Shown here: in pieces, positions 33,461 to 44,629 of the stretch | Numbering within the stretch: position 1 is the first letter of the stretch | Layout of the letters: the number at the start of each line of letters is the position of its first letter | Assembly (NCBI RefSeq): GCF_963259705.1 | Contig: NC_081852.1 | Span: forward strand, 61,948,359 to 62,012,358 | Length of the DNA: 64,000 nucleotides | Direction of reading: 5' to 3' | From: Myotis daubentonii | Lineage: Eukaryota > Chordata > Mammalia > Chiroptera > Vespertilionidae | The notes under the pieces: generated by a model | Told to the model about the DNA's origin: nothing | The model's input: the letters and a program-made list of their open reading frames with translations, nothing else | The model's database searches: none | Translations under genes and position numbers: made by a program

Positions 33461-34632
33461 CAGAAGTTACTGGTTCTTGGTGCTTTTGGTGGTCGTTAAA
33501 TGGCTTTCCTTGGAGCCCTAACAGTCCTCAGCTTGAACCCTTGAGCTTGCAGGCGGATAAGTCATGTCCCCTGAAATGATGAGGGGGGCGCCCCTCCATC
33601 CCAGGGCCCTGCCTCTTGCTGCTTCATCTTCCTGTGCAGGCAGCACCCATGACCTGGGGGCGCTCACTTGCTCCCAGCTTCCATCTAAAGTGTCCTTGTT
33701 TGGCACTTTATGTTTGTCAGGAGAACTCTCATTATTTCCAGAAATTTCAAAAAATTCAGAAGTCCTGTAGCATGTTTAATGGTGACACGCGGGAAAGACT
33801 TCATGTACAGGCCTTTCCAAATATATTGGTCTCAGACATGTTGACCGTTTTTATAAAAAAAAAAAATCACAAAATAAGCACGATTTCTTTTTCTTCCTTA
33901 ACATTTTTGTATCAGATTTCTCTTACGCCGTGTTTACGGGGTGAATGCATTTCTACGGCGTCCGGCAGAGGGTCTGTGTGGATGTGGGCCACTGGGTGCC
34001 TGTGTGCATCTGGTCTACCCTTTCCCTAATGGAGCAGACGGAGTGTTCCTGGTACGGAGCCCTCCCCGTCATACGTGGGCACCGCAGAGACGCCGTGAAC
34101 AACAGAACCCTTCCACTCCCTCCCCCGGCCACTTTGTTCCCGAACCAGGGGTCCTGGCCGGTGGCATCAGTTCACCTCGCCTGCCGGGATGGTTGAGCCT
34201 CCGCTGCACAGCGGGCCCTACAGTGGCGTTTGATTCCATTCGCGGCAGTTTTGCTTTTCCTGCTAAATGCACGAACGCGAACTGCAGTGGAGCTGCTGAG
34301 TACGTGAAAAACACTCCCAAAATGCTGGCTCACCAGTGGGGTGCAAACTCCCTCCCCCCCCCCATGTACGCACACACACACTGCCTTGCTCAGCTCTGGG
34401 ACTGTGGGCTCCTTCTCCCCCAGGCCCTGGAGACACGCAGGTTTAATAAACTTCAAAGGTAACTTCGCTCCAGGCTCAGCTTTCTGCAGCAGACGACCGG
34501 CTCCTGGCTGCGGCTCAGATGGCACCGCGCCGCCCATCCTCACGCTAAATCTTTCAGGTGCCTCAGCCTCAGCTTCCCCGGCCCTGTTAGCAGCTGGCTT
34601 TCCTGTTGGTTATTTTGTTTTGTTTTTGGTTA
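33461..34632. other. Unique sequence, no gene seen
   Basis: No exon is recognised. The C-rich run at 34353-34362 and the ACACACAC at 34370 are simple sequence. Confidence 0.45.
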
Positions 34633-34885
34633 ATCCTCACCCCAGGATATTTTTTTTTCCCATTGATTTTCAGAGAAAGTGAAAGGGAAGGAGAGAGGAA
34701 GGGAGGGAGGGAGAGAGAGAAACATCGATGTGAGAGAGACACATCGATTGGTTGCCTCCCACGCATGCCTGACAGGAGCTGGGATCGAACCTGCAACCCA
34801 GGTCCAGACCCTTGACTGGAATCCAACCCCAGACCCTTCTGTGCTCAGCCCGATGCTCTAACCACTGAGCCCACCAGCCAGAGCA
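34633..34885 (-). mobile_element. VES SINE, older-tail subfamily
   Basis: Reverse-strand copy that starts with the long tail CCTCACCCCAGGATATTTTT. It then has GGTTGCCTCCCACGCATGCC, GGGATCGAACCTGCAACCC and the head CCACTGAGCCCACCAGCC. Confidence 0.9.
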
Positions 34886-35994
34886 TTTCTTTCTTTTCTG
34901 CAATGTCATCGTCTGGGGTAGCTGCTATGCTAGGCTTCTTCTGGCACCTCTGTTGTCTCAAGAGTTTTGTGAGATTGGCGTTATTTTCCCTTAAATGTTT
35001 GATAGAACTTATCTTTCCCAGGTATGCCCAGGGCTGCCTGGGAGGCTTGGCTTTCGCCCAAATAAATCGTTTTATTCCTTCCCAAGCTCGCACTTCCCTG
35101 CCTCCGGCGAGACCGCCTGGGCCCTGGCGTTTTTCTCTACGAGAAGGAGTTGGCTCCTCTAATAGCAGCAGACACTTAAGATTTTCCGTTTCATCTTGGA
35201 TCGATCTGGTCTTTTAAAAGCCATCTGTGCATTTTTTTCTATGTTGGTGCATCCGTTCACATAACGTTTATTTATAATGTGTCCTTGTTGACCCTGCTCG
35301 GGGTGTAGGCCCTGCAGGAATAACAGCTCCTTCGTTCCCAATGACGGCCGGCCGTTCGGTTGTGTTTTCACCGCAATGATGTCATTGATCCCCCCGCAAG
35401 CGAGCCTGCGGGGGGCCCGGCCGGCGACGGTTTCCCCTGCCGAGCTGCTGACCTCGGAGCAGATCGGCGTCTCTGGGCCCCGCAACCTCATTTGTTGGAG
35501 TGGGTGTTGCTGCAATTGAGAGTCCTTGAGGCCCGGCAGTTTGGTCTTCACTCAAGTTCATGCTCAGCCCCGCCCAGTCCTGCCAGACCTGTTTCTCAAG
35601 CAGCGAGAGCTGCCCTGCTCTCTCTTCCCAGCACCCCTCCCACCGACTGCTGTCCCTTATCTGTCCTCACGCTCCCACACCCCTCTCGGTCCGCGTCTCT
35701 GTCTCCGCTGTGCCCAGCCCCCGGGAGCTGCCAACCTTGGTGTTGGCTCCTATGGGTGCATTCCTGCGCCACATCCACCGCTAGTGCTTCCTGGCACCTC
35801 CCCAGGTGCCTGTGCCGGCACCACCCTGGGGAGCCGGCAGGAGAGCCCTGATTGGCCAAGTGCTCTCTCCCCAAAGTCCAAGTTCCTCAGTGAAACATCT
35901 TTTATCTTGTCAGGCTAGTTTCTGGTTTCTGGTTTTGCAATCAAGAGTAAAACTGTTGCATTATCATTAGCAACATGACCTTTATGTGTATTTC
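34886..35994. other. Unique sequence, no gene supported
   Basis: Open frames of 104-163 codons overlap on both strands. The + strand is pyrimidine-rich at 35560-35760. No family is recognised. Confidence 0.45.
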
Positions 35995-36189
35995 CTAGAG
36001 GCCCAGTGCACAAAATTCATGCATGGGCAGGGTCCCTAGCGGCTGGGGCCTCCCTTTCCCTGGCTGCCCCGTCGCTGAAACCTGCCATGTTCTGTGCCGC
36101 CCCCTGGTGGTCAGTACACCTGTAACTCCCGGTCAGTTGAACTCCCACCTGTAGGGACAATTTGCATATTAGCCTTTGATTATATAGGA
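35995..36189 (-). mobile_element. HeliBat-type nonautonomous Helitron
   Basis: 195 bp. On the minus strand it begins TCCTATATAATCAAAGGC followed by TAATATGCAAATTGTCCC. It ends with a decayed hairpin (36008-36024) and CTGGGCCTCTAG. Internal sequence contains the CTCF-like motif at 36096-36110. The 3' neighbour base (36190) is T as expected; the other flank is C rather than A. Confidence 0.9.
36096..36110 (-). promoter_or_regulatory. CTCF-like motif in HeliBat
   Basis: On the minus strand the sequence is CCACCAGGGGGCGGC, matching the 15-position CTCF core. It faces the + strand motif at 33036-33050. Binding is not shown. Confidence 0.5.
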
Positions 36190-36192
36190 TTA

Positions 36193-36420
36193 TTTGTTAA
36201 TTTTCACCCAAGGATGTTTTTCATTGATTTTTAGAGAGACTAGAAGGAAGGGGGGAAGGGGAGAGAGAGAGAACATCAGTTGGTTGCCTCCCGCATGCAC
36301 CCTGACCTGCGCTGGGATTGAGCCTGCAACCCAGGAACATGCCCTTGACTGGGAATTGAACCTGAGACCCTTCGGTCTGAGGGCCGACAGTCCAACCACT
36401 GAGCCAAACTGGCCAGGGCA
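36193..36420 (-). mobile_element. VES SINE, older-tail subfamily
   Basis: It begins with TTTTCACCCAAGGATGTTTT, then GATTTTTAGAGAGAC, GGTTGCCTCCCGCATGCACC and the head GAGCCAAACTGGCCAGGGC. It sits only 3 bp from the HeliBat end. Confidence 0.9.
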
Positions 36421-36454
36421 GCACCAAGAACCTTTGCTAGAACGATAAGCAGCA

Positions 36455-36570
36455 CATGAGCTCCACGAGGCAGACATGTTGCCTATGGTGCTCATTGCTG
36501 TGACTTCGGTGACTAGACTGGTGCCTAGCCCAGGGTCGATGCTATAAAAGTGCATGCTGGGTAAATGAAG
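36455..36570 (+). repeat. L2 3' fragment
   Basis: 'gagctccacgaggcagacatg', 'tgctcattgctgtgacttcgg', 'tggtgcctagcccagggtcgatgc' and 'gtaaatgaag' match the L2 3' end module. Confidence 0.7.
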
Positions 36571-36579
36571 AAAGACATA

Positions 36580-36800
36580 TTATTGGGTGCTTCCTGGATG
36601 CTGAGCTCCAAGATAAAGATTTATAGTGTCTTCTCTCGTAGCTCTCATGACAATCCGGTGAAAGGGGTCGCAGATCCTTGCTTTGCAGATGGGGAAACTG
36701 AGGATGGAGAAGTTAGGTGACTTGTCAGTCACGGTGTTTATAATAAGTGGTCAAGCTGGGCTCAAGTCCATGTCAGGCACAAAGAGCATTCTCTTAGCCT
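36580..36800 (+). repeat. MIR SINE
   Basis: A complete-looking MIR: 'cagatggggaaactgaggatgg', 'gtgacttgtcagtcac', 'gtggtcaagctgggctcaagtcc' and 'ctcttagcctctga'. Confidence 0.8.
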
Positions 36801-37925
36801 CTGAGCGGTAATGCCGGTCTCAGTGAGGGAGGCGGGTGTGAGCTGCTGCCTGCCCGGAGGCCCGGAGGCCCGCTGCTCCTTTCATTCATTGAGGTTAGCG
36901 CACTGGGGTGTGGTGGCACCCTGGGCCCAGGCCCAACCCCAGGCTGCTCCGCCCGCTTTCCAAAGCTTCAGAGCTGCTGTCAGGTTCTCCTTTCTCCCTT
37001 TCACGCATGTGCAGGGGTCGCCAATATTGCAGACTCTCAGCGTGAGGCTCACTGACCGGGTGACCTGGGCAGGCTGCGGAAACGAGGCTCAGCTTCCTCA
37101 TCTGCAAAATGGGTTCATCGCAGCGCCCGCCACGTAAGGCCCATGCGTAACACAGACTCACATCCGCCGTCCGTCTCACCATGACGCACCAGTGACACTG
37201 GCCAGGCTCAGAGCCTTGGGGTTATCGGTGACATTCACATTGATCCTGTGTTTATGAAACTGCGCACGAAAGGCTGTCCCTGCACTTAACGCCCCGTGTT
37301 TCCAGGGCCCGTCCCAGGGGGTGAGCCACTCTCGGCATGAAGCGGTGCCCAGCATTCCAGAGGCAAGGAGGGGTGCCGTCTGCCTCGCCCCCTCCAGCCG
37401 CGGCTGCTGTGAGCTCACCCTCGCGCCGGATCATCTCTGCCAGGACCGGCTGTGGCGCAGGCATCACAGTTCAGTGACTTCTCCAGTTCATTACTTGCTA
37501 CTTTTCCAAAAAAAGTCACAATTTCACCGGTTTTTATCTGTGTTAATGATAAGCTCCCTCAGGGTGTTTGGGTCTAAATGACAATGTTCCTTATAATTTG
37601 GTGTCATCGGTGTTTTAGGAACTCGTATGGAAACCAATCGGTCTGGTAACGGCTTGCAGGTGAGCAGCCTGCCGTCTGGCCCAGGTTTCTAGATGAACCG
37701 GTTTGCAAACATCAGTGCCATGTGCTGCAAGTGGGTTCGACAAGTGGCCGTGATGCCGCCCGGGTGGATTTTAACGCAGAAACTCACGCGGTGAAACGCT
37801 GCTTGGCCTGAGAACCGCGTCCTCAAAAGCAGGTGGGAGATAAGTCCCGAGAAGTTGGGGAGAAAGAGGAGAAATGTGTGTCTGAGGGAGGCAGTGGGTG
37901 CAATAGTTCTTTGACACACCTTCTT
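36801..37925. other. Unique sequence; MIR core at about 37050-37160
   Basis: 37050-37160 carries the MIR core phrase 'ggctcagcttcctcatctgcaaaatggg'. The remainder shows no exon. Confidence 0.5.
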
Positions 37926-38134
37926 TTAAAAAGTGTTTTATTGATTTCAGAGGGGAAGGGAGAGGGAGAGAGAGAAACATCAATGATGAGAGAGAATCAT
38001 CCATCGGCTGCCTCCTGCACGCCCCCTACTGGGGATCGAGCCCACAACATGGGCCTGTGCCCTGACTGGAATCAAACCAAAGACCCTTCAGTCCGCAGGC
38101 CAACACTCTATCCACTGAGCCACACCACCCAGGA
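37926..38134 (-). mobile_element. VES SINE
   Basis: Reverse-strand copy with the CTCF-like core GCCCCCTACTGG intact at 38021-38032. The head ends GAGCCACACCACCCAGGA. TGACACACCTTCTT and TGACACATCTTTG flank it as an imperfect target duplication. Confidence 0.95.
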
Positions 38135-39615
38135 TGACACATCTTTGAGGTAACGGCTGTGGGCTGTGTAAACTTAGTTTTGACTTGTTAAAGGAGCCTC
38201 AGATATAAATGTCAAAGTGGTGACTTCTGTCCCTGCTAAGAAGAGACGCCGAGGCGGAAGCCCGCCCCTCCCCCGGGGTGGGGGGCCCCCCCGGACATTC
38301 TGGTGACGTCATCACAGGGGGTAGAAGGCCTGGAGGTTCTTCAGCTCAGGCCGGAGAGGAGCCTGACTCATTCCGAGGGCGGCGACGGCGTCAGGCGGCC
38401 AGTTTCTCGCTGAGCTGAGCGCATCCTGCAGGGAAGAGCCTTTGGAAGGAGGTAGAGGTTTCGGAAGCCCCATGTGTGGGACACACCGCCGAGTGCGGGG
38501 GGCGGGGGGGCACGCTGTCTTCTCCCCGCAGGCGGGACTCTTATCGAAAGAGAAACGCATCTTCGTTCAGCCAGCGCTGGGCCCGGGTCCTCAGGGCAGG
38601 CGCTGTGGGCCGAGGGGGCGATGACGAGGGCATCTCCCAAAGCCTCGCTCAAGGTGGGGGGGTGACTCGGGAGCAGAGAATGACAGGACGTCAGGAAGGA
38701 CGGATGAGCGATGCGGCTGGGAGAGCAGGGAGCTTACAAACTCAGCCGCGCTGCCGGCCGTCCAGGTGATCCCGTCCGCACTTGACGCTGACCTAGGTGC
38801 CGATGCCGCTGGGCGGCTGTCTGCGGGGTCAGCTCTGGGCTGGGCGCGGGACCCTGTGGTCCTGTGCCCTGGCCCGTGCTCGGCCCAGTGTGCTCCGTGG
38901 TCCTCGGCGTCGGCTGGGCCTCCCTGCCTCTCCGCTTCCCCCAGGCCACCTCCTCCTTTCCCTCGGACCTCCGCGTGGGCTGCACCTCCTCCCTGCCCGC
39001 GTCCACGGGTGTCTAAACCCACGCCATCCTGCAAGGCCCTTTCCAGTGTCCCCTTCCCAACCCCTCCGGGGTCCCTCGGCTGGCAGGTCCCTCTGTGGCT
39101 GGCAGGTGGCCAAGCCGTGACTTCCTCCCACTTCGTGGGGGCGGGCGGGGGGGAGCATCTCACCGGCCACTGCCTCGCAGCCCAGGTCAGGCAGGTGCTG
39201 GGGACACTGAGGCTGCGCTCCGGTGGGAGCTGGGGAGCTGAGAGGCAGTGCAGGAGCCTGTGAGGGCTCTGGGACCGACCCGCCCCCCGCCCCCCACCTC
39301 CGAGGAGGGAGGGAGCAGCTGGGCCGGCTGCCTCCTGCCCTCGCACAGGGTCTCCCAGGAAACAAGGCGGGGTGCAGTCCGGCCCGGCTTCTGCCGTTTC
39401 CTGTGTTGGAGACGCGAACCCCTCCCGTGAAGCAGCCGTCCTGCTGCTGGGAACGGGAGCTCCCCCTGGCCTTGCTCTTGCTCACCTGCCCCAGGTGCCC
39501 GCCAGGTGTGTCTTGCCGGGCGATGCCCGTGGGGGCTGGTCACCCGATGGCAGGGGCCTCTGTTGTGGTGACAGCCGTGGGGGCAGGTGGGCGGGGCAGG
39601 TGGCGTGTCCTCACC
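38135..39615. other. Unique, very GC-rich sequence, no gene supported
   Basis: Frames up to 251 codons (38591-39346, minus) overlap comparable frames on the other strand. They are low-complexity (Gly/Pro/Arg/Ala). I see no homologous motif or splice-site frame, so they are attributed to composition. Confidence 0.45.
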
Positions 39616-39795
39616 CCCAGCCAGGCACTGCGCTAAATTCTCCATATTCGTGGGCTCATTCCTCACAGTCACCCTAGGAGACGGGTCTTCCGTCGCCTCT
39701 GACACGCGGGCACGTGAGACCGACAGTTTAAGTGACTCGCCCAAATGACTCAAATTGCGCAGGCGGCCGGCGGCAGAGACGGACCTGAATCGGCG
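39616..39795 (+). repeat. MIR SINE
   Basis: 'gccaggcactgcgctaaattct', 'caccctaggagacgggtcttcc', 'agtgactcgcccaaatgactc' and 'ggcagagacggacctgaatc' follow the MIR layout. Confidence 0.75.
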
Positions 39796-40154
39796 GCGTC
39801 CTTTCCCCGAAGTCCCCGCTCGCGGCCGCCCTGGGGTTTCGCTCCGGCGCCTCTGGGAAGCATGAAGGGATCAGGACTTCCGTCCTTCCTCAGCGTCACT
39901 AAGAACAGGTTTACGACTCTAAGTCACATGCGACCAGTTTGGGGAATTCGCTCGCACATTTAAGGATTTGTTTAATGTTGCCATTGGGGTTCGTACGTTT
40001 CTGTTTCCTTTCTTTCGGTAAGTGTTGCATTGTCAGTTCTTTCTCGTGCTGCTACATAAACTCTCTAGTCCTCGTGTTAAAGGCCCTGCATTTCATCCAC
40101 GGCATCTCCTCTGTCTCCCAGCTCATCAGTGACAGGTGCAGTGATGGGTCCCTG
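39796..40154. other. Unique sequence, no gene seen
   Basis: No exon or repeat is recognised. Confidence 0.45.
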
Positions 40155-40550
40155 ACAGGTGTCCACGTCCCAACCCCAGGACGGAGGACACGTACCTCCC
40201 ACTGCAGAAGGGACTTTGCCAGTGTGACTCAGGACTGTGAGATGGGGCGCTGGCCCTGGATGACCCGATGGGTCTAGTCACAAGGGCCCTTATCAGAGGG
40301 AGACAGGGGTCAGGGAGAGAAGGTGTGACAAAGGCAGCGGAGGTTGGAGCGAGGTGGGGCTATGAGCCAAGGTACGCAGGCGCCTGCAGAAGTCGGAAAA
40401 GGCCAGGAAGTGGATCCTCACCTTGATGTGAGGCCAGTGGGACCCAAGTCGGGCTTCTGACCTCCGGAACTCTGAGAAAATGCCTTTGTGTTGCCTAACC
40501 CCCAGCGTGTGGTCATCTGTTACAGCGGCTGCAGGACGCCCATGCACAGC
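40155..40550 (+). repeat. Solitary LTR of the mammalian MaLR/ERVL type
   Basis: Recognisable phrases include 'agaagggactttgccagtgtgactc', 'gagatggggcgctggccctgga', 'cacaagggcccttatcagaggg', 'ggcttctgacctccggaactctgag' and 'ggtcatctgttacagcggc'. There is no internal retroviral coding sequence. The exact subfamily is not assigned. Confidence 0.7.
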
Positions 40551-40649
40551 CCCTGCCTGTCCCTCCTGCAGGCACCCTCCTCCCCACGGGGAGGCCGGCA
40601 CGTCCCAGCAGCTTGTCAGTTGCACGTCGCCGGGTTCTGTGCATGGTGC

Positions 40650-40800
40650 CAGGGGCTAGTTGGGGCACTCAATCTTTATTAAGAACTCTAGGAGGCAGGC
40701 CCTGTTGTTACCTCCATGTCACAGCAAGAAACCAGGGATGCTGAGTAACTTGCCCAAACGAGGCTGGAGACCCTGGGACTTTGGGGTCTGATTCCAGGGG
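40650..40800 (+). repeat. MIR SINE
   Basis: 'ggcactcaatctttattaag', 'ggaggcaggccctgttgttacc', 'gagtaacttgcccaaacgagg' and 'ggggtctgattccag' match MIR. Confidence 0.7.
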
Positions 40801-41204
40801 CCACTGAGGCTGGAGTCGGGCGGGGCTGCTGCCTGGGTCCTGCTCGTTAACAGTTATGCTGGGCCATCACCCGCAGGAGCCCCACCGCGTCCCACCCGGC
40901 CCCCGACTTTGCGCTGTGCCCTCAGTGCATGGACGGCGCGGCTGGGCAGGAGGTGGGGGCTGCCTCGGTGATGAGGGCACTCGGTGAGCGTGGGCCGAGC
41001 TGGGCCGAGCTGGATGCAGACCCGGGCCCGGCTGGCCCAACGCCTGTGCTGGCTCAGAGCCGGGGGGAGGGGGTTCCGTCCGCCTCAGCGTTGCTGTCAC
41101 TTGTCATCACGAGTCAATTCTGCACAGAAACCATGAGATGCTTCAGGTCTCATATCTGCGTTTCACAGAAAGTAACGTGTGCACGTCATCTTGGATGTGG
41201 TGCC
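40801..41204. other. Unique sequence, no gene seen
   Basis: GC-rich, with no element recognised before the minisatellite. Confidence 0.45.
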
Positions 41205-41580
41205 AGCAGGGCAGGTGTGGGCGATCAGGGCAGGTGTGGGGCGAGCAGGGCAGGTGTGGGGCGATCAGGGCAGGTGTGGGGTGAGCAGGCAGGTGTGGGG
41301 TGAGCAGGGCATGTGTGGGGCATGTAGGGCAGGTGTGGGGCGAACAGGGCAGGTGTGGGGTGATCAGGGCAGGTGTGGGGTGAGCGGGCAGGTGTGGGGC
41401 GAGCAGGCAGGTGTGGGGTGAGCAGGGCATGTGTGGGGCATGTAGGGCAGGTGTGGGGCGAACAGGGCAGGTGTGGGGCGATCAGGGCAGGCGTGGGGCG
41501 AGCGGGCAGGTGTGGGGCGAGTGGGCAGGCGTGGGGCGAGCGGGCAGGCGTGGGGCGGGCGGGCGGGCCGGCGTGGGGAT
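41205..41580. repeat. 20-bp minisatellite
   Basis: About 19 units based on GGGCAGGTGTGGGGCGATCA, with variants in the last six bases (GAGCA, AACAG, TGATC, GCATGT) and 18-bp shortened units. A block of about 118 bp is itself duplicated (41301 and 41419 onward). The G-rich strand is +. Confidence 0.95.
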
Positions 41581-43560
41581 GAATGGGTCTCTGAGACGGT
41601 CCCTTAGATGCACCGTCGTCACCGCGCTAGCGATGGTGGAGCCAGCACTAGAACCCAGGCCCCCGCTTCCTGGCGCGCTCCTGGGCACTCACTCAGATCC
41701 TGACACCATGCCAGGCCCTCATTGACGGGGGACGGAGGGCTGCCCACAGCGTCTCGTGTGTCTTCACAGTTAGCCCAGAGCCCTCCTCAGCTCCTCCATG
41801 GCAGGCTCCATGTTTGTGCCCGAGCGGCTCCTTGCTCCTTCGAGAATGGTTGCGGGAAGAGGCCGATGAAAGCTGGGCCGGTTCCTCAGTCTTCCCTACT
41901 CGAGGGGGGTTGGGAAGTCCACAGTCAATCGCGATTCTCTCCTCTCCTGGGGAAACTGAGGACACAGGTGAGTGTGAGAACCGAGCCCGTTCAATTGTTA
42001 CCAAGTCTGGGGTCATCCCCAGCTGCACAGAGGAGGGACGCGTAGCTCGGCCCCTCACTCCCCATGGACTCAGAGGCCGGAGGGAGGGTGGCATGAATGA
42101 GGGGCCGTACGAGGTTTTACCTGAGTGGGTGGCGTTCAATCTCATTGAGTCACGCTCTCCTTTTCCCCTTTCCATATACTAAGAAGTAGCAATGTTACCT
42201 CCTTTCGCCTCGGGTTATGGAGCAACCGTACATACAAATGATCAAATTGCCCTTAAAACGCTCCGATCTGAAGTTGCAAAGAAGAAACCTGCCCTCCCCG
42301 GGTAACGGATATTTCTAACGTCCGGGATCATCAGCAGAACGAGCCGACTGTGAGGCGCGTGGCCTCCTCCTGGCGTGTTCGCGTTCGCTCTGCTCAGCCA
42401 GACGCCGCGTTGGCGCCGCGGGAAGCCTCCTGCGATGACCGAGGCCTGTGCGTCCCGGCTGACAGCGTGCCGGCTGTCACCGCTGCTCCCTCAGCTCCGC
42501 CACAGTCTGTAAACGCCGCGTCGCGGGAGGTACAGGGACGGCATCTCGGCTTTAATCCCGGTCAGAGCTGGAGACAGACGGTGCCATGCGCATGCTGCAG
42601 GTGGAGAACAGGGCGCAGAAGTCGAACAGCGAGTGTCAGTGGCCTCAAACTGGGAAGAAGTTTCTGGATGGAGAGGGAGGAAAGTTCCAGTGTCCCCATT
42701 GATCTTAAAACCCTCTTATCCGATTGCTACAAACCGGAGCGAGCTCAGGCGCTTGGAAATTCTCTCACAGTCGGGACGATAGGCCACTGAGCTGAGGGGT
42801 GACCGGGTGGTGTCGGCAGCCCCAGGCTGGCAGCTGATGTGGAGGTGACTATGGCGGGGAGGGGGCAGAGGCCCATCTGGCAAATAGAGCTGTAGGTTGC
42901 AGAGCAGCGATGAAAAGGGGGGATTGTCTCCTGGAGGAAAATGTAGATGCCAACGCTATAGATTCAATTAGATGCTTATCCTCTGGGGAAATAAATGGCT
43001 ATGGAAACGGAAGTGCCCTCACCCTGGTGGCCCAGGGCCCGCTTTCTCCGACCACCTCCTGCTCGCTCCCCCTTCCTTCCACTTAGGAATCGGCGCCCTT
43101 CTTAGCAACATGCCTTCGGGCCGGAATATGCAGTCAGAAACAGTGAATCAAGTGTATGAGGCGGGGAGAGCTGTCGCCAGCTCTGCCAAGTCACGTTTGA
43201 GACATTGACGAGGAATCAGAACCTCCAGCAGCGTTTAAGGGAGAGAACATGGGCCCGGGAGCGGGCGCTGCCGGCCAGGGCCTGGGGGAGCCAGCAAAGC
43301 CGGAGACTCATCCAGCTCATCATCCCACCTCTCGGACCTCGAGCGCCTGCTTCAATTCTCACATCAGTTTCCTGCCTTTCGAACGAAATCTCACATCAGT
43401 TCATTTTATTTCAGATAAAAGGTATCTGTTTTCAAAGCCACGCTCAGTGAACCCGTGGGAAGGACAGATGGGGTGACGCACCGACATCGCCTAATTGGGG
43501 AAGGTATTTGATGGAAAGGGTGTGATTGCTTTTTAAGGAAAACCTGCCCGATTTTAAAAA
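41581..43560. other. Unique sequence with a MIR-like scrap
   Basis: 41620-41690 resembles a MIR ('gtggagccagcactagaaccc'). 42930-43015 is a lower-GC island (GATTCAATTAGATGC). No exon is recognised. Confidence 0.45.
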
Positions 43561-43570
43561 TAGTAGCCCC

Positions 43571-43784
43571 AGTTCTAGCCGGTTTGGCTCAGTGGATAGA
43601 GTGTCGGCCTGTGGATTGAAGGGTCCCAGGTTTGACTCCAGTCAAGGGCACATGCCCGGGTTGCGGGCTCGATCCCCAGTAGGGGGCGTGCAGGAGGCAG
43701 CCGATCCATGATTCTCATCACTGATGTTTCTCTCTCTCCCTCTTCCTTCCTCTCTGACATCAATACAAATGTATTTTAAAAAGT
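43571..43784 (+). mobile_element. VES SINE with 10-bp target-site duplication
   Basis: Head TCTAGCCGGTTTGGCTCAGTGG, A box TGGCTCAGTGG intact; B box changed to GGTTTGACTCC. The CTCF-like core CCAGTAGGGGGC is at 43676-43687. TAGTAGCCCC flanks at 43561-43570 and 43785-43794. Confidence 0.96.
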
Positions 43785-43855
43785 TAGTAGCCCCTCTCTT
43801 TCCCGGTTTCCCGGCCCCAGAAGACGAACTGGACACAAAGGGATGTATTGCAGGC

Positions 43856-44162
43856 TGTTATGGGCTACACTGTGTCTCCCCAAATTTATATGTTGGAATT
43901 CTAACCCCCAGGACCTCTGAAGGCGACCGTACTGGGAGATGGGGTCTTTTGAGGGGTGAGTGAGGTTAACGAGGTCACTGGGGGGCCGGGATCCCATGTG
44001 ACGGGCGTCCTTATGAGAAGGGCATGGGCACAGACAGGCCAGGGGAGAGCTTGTGAGGACGGGGAGACGGCACCCACCAGCCAACAGACGACGACGCGAA
44101 GGAATGGACCCCACTGACACCTTGACCTCAGGCGCCCAGGCTCCAGGACGGTGAGGAACCAG
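43856..44162 (+). repeat. Solitary MaLR-type LTR (MST/MLT1-like)
   Basis: 'tgttatgggctacactgtgtc', 'aaatttatatgttggaattc', 'ctaacccccaggacctctg', 'gagatggggtcttttgagggg', 'gaccccactgacaccttgacc' and 'ctccaggacggtgaggaacc' follow the MaLR LTR consensus. The 3' end is truncated and there is no internal coding sequence. Confidence 0.8.
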
Positions 44163-44405
44163 TGCCTGTGGCTCAGGCCCCGCAGACTGCGGCTCCTCGT
44201 CCCGGCAGCCCTCGCACATAGAGACGAGTTCCCAGAGGCTGACATGATCCTTCATCACTTCCTGGGTCTCAGGAGGAAACAGGGTGTGGTCACCAGAGCT
44301 TCCCGACCAGCCGGTGCCGTGCATCGAGGAGCAGAGTGTGGTGTCCCCTCCTCGTTCCTCCCGGCTGGTTGGTTGGGGCTTTCATCAAAGCTGAGTCTGG
44401 GGAAG
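44163..44405. other. Unique sequence, no gene seen
   Basis: No recognised exon. Confidence 0.45.
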
Positions 44406-44628
44406 CCCGGCCCGTGTGGCTCAGTGGTTGAGCGTCGGCTGATGAGCCAGGAGGTCACGGTTCAATTCCCGGTCAGGGCACAGGCCCGGGTTTTGGGCTC
44501 GATCCCCAGTGGCGGGGAGCGTGCCGGAGGCGGCCGATCGATGATTCTCTCACCATTGATGTCTCTGCCTCTCCCTCCCTCTCCCTTCCTCTCTGAAATC
44601 AATAAAAATATTTTAAAAAGGGGGGGGG
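44406..44628 (+). mobile_element. VES SINE
   Basis: The head CCCGGCCCGTGTGGCTCAGTGG has an intact A box; the B box is GGTTCAATTCC. The core is CCCCAGTGGCGGGGAGCGTG, so the CTCF-like core is altered. The tail is AATCAATAAAAATATTTT, followed by a G run at 44619-44629. Confidence 0.95.
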
Positions 44629-44629
44629 G

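Noticed and set aside
38591..39346. 251-codon minus-strand frame
   Set aside because: It overlaps equally long frames on the other strand in very GC-rich sequence; low-complexity composition with no motif.
40155..44162. A provirus bounded by the LTRs at 40155 and 43856
   Set aside because: The two LTRs are of different types and the sequence between has no gag/pol/env-like coding; they are independent solitary LTRs.
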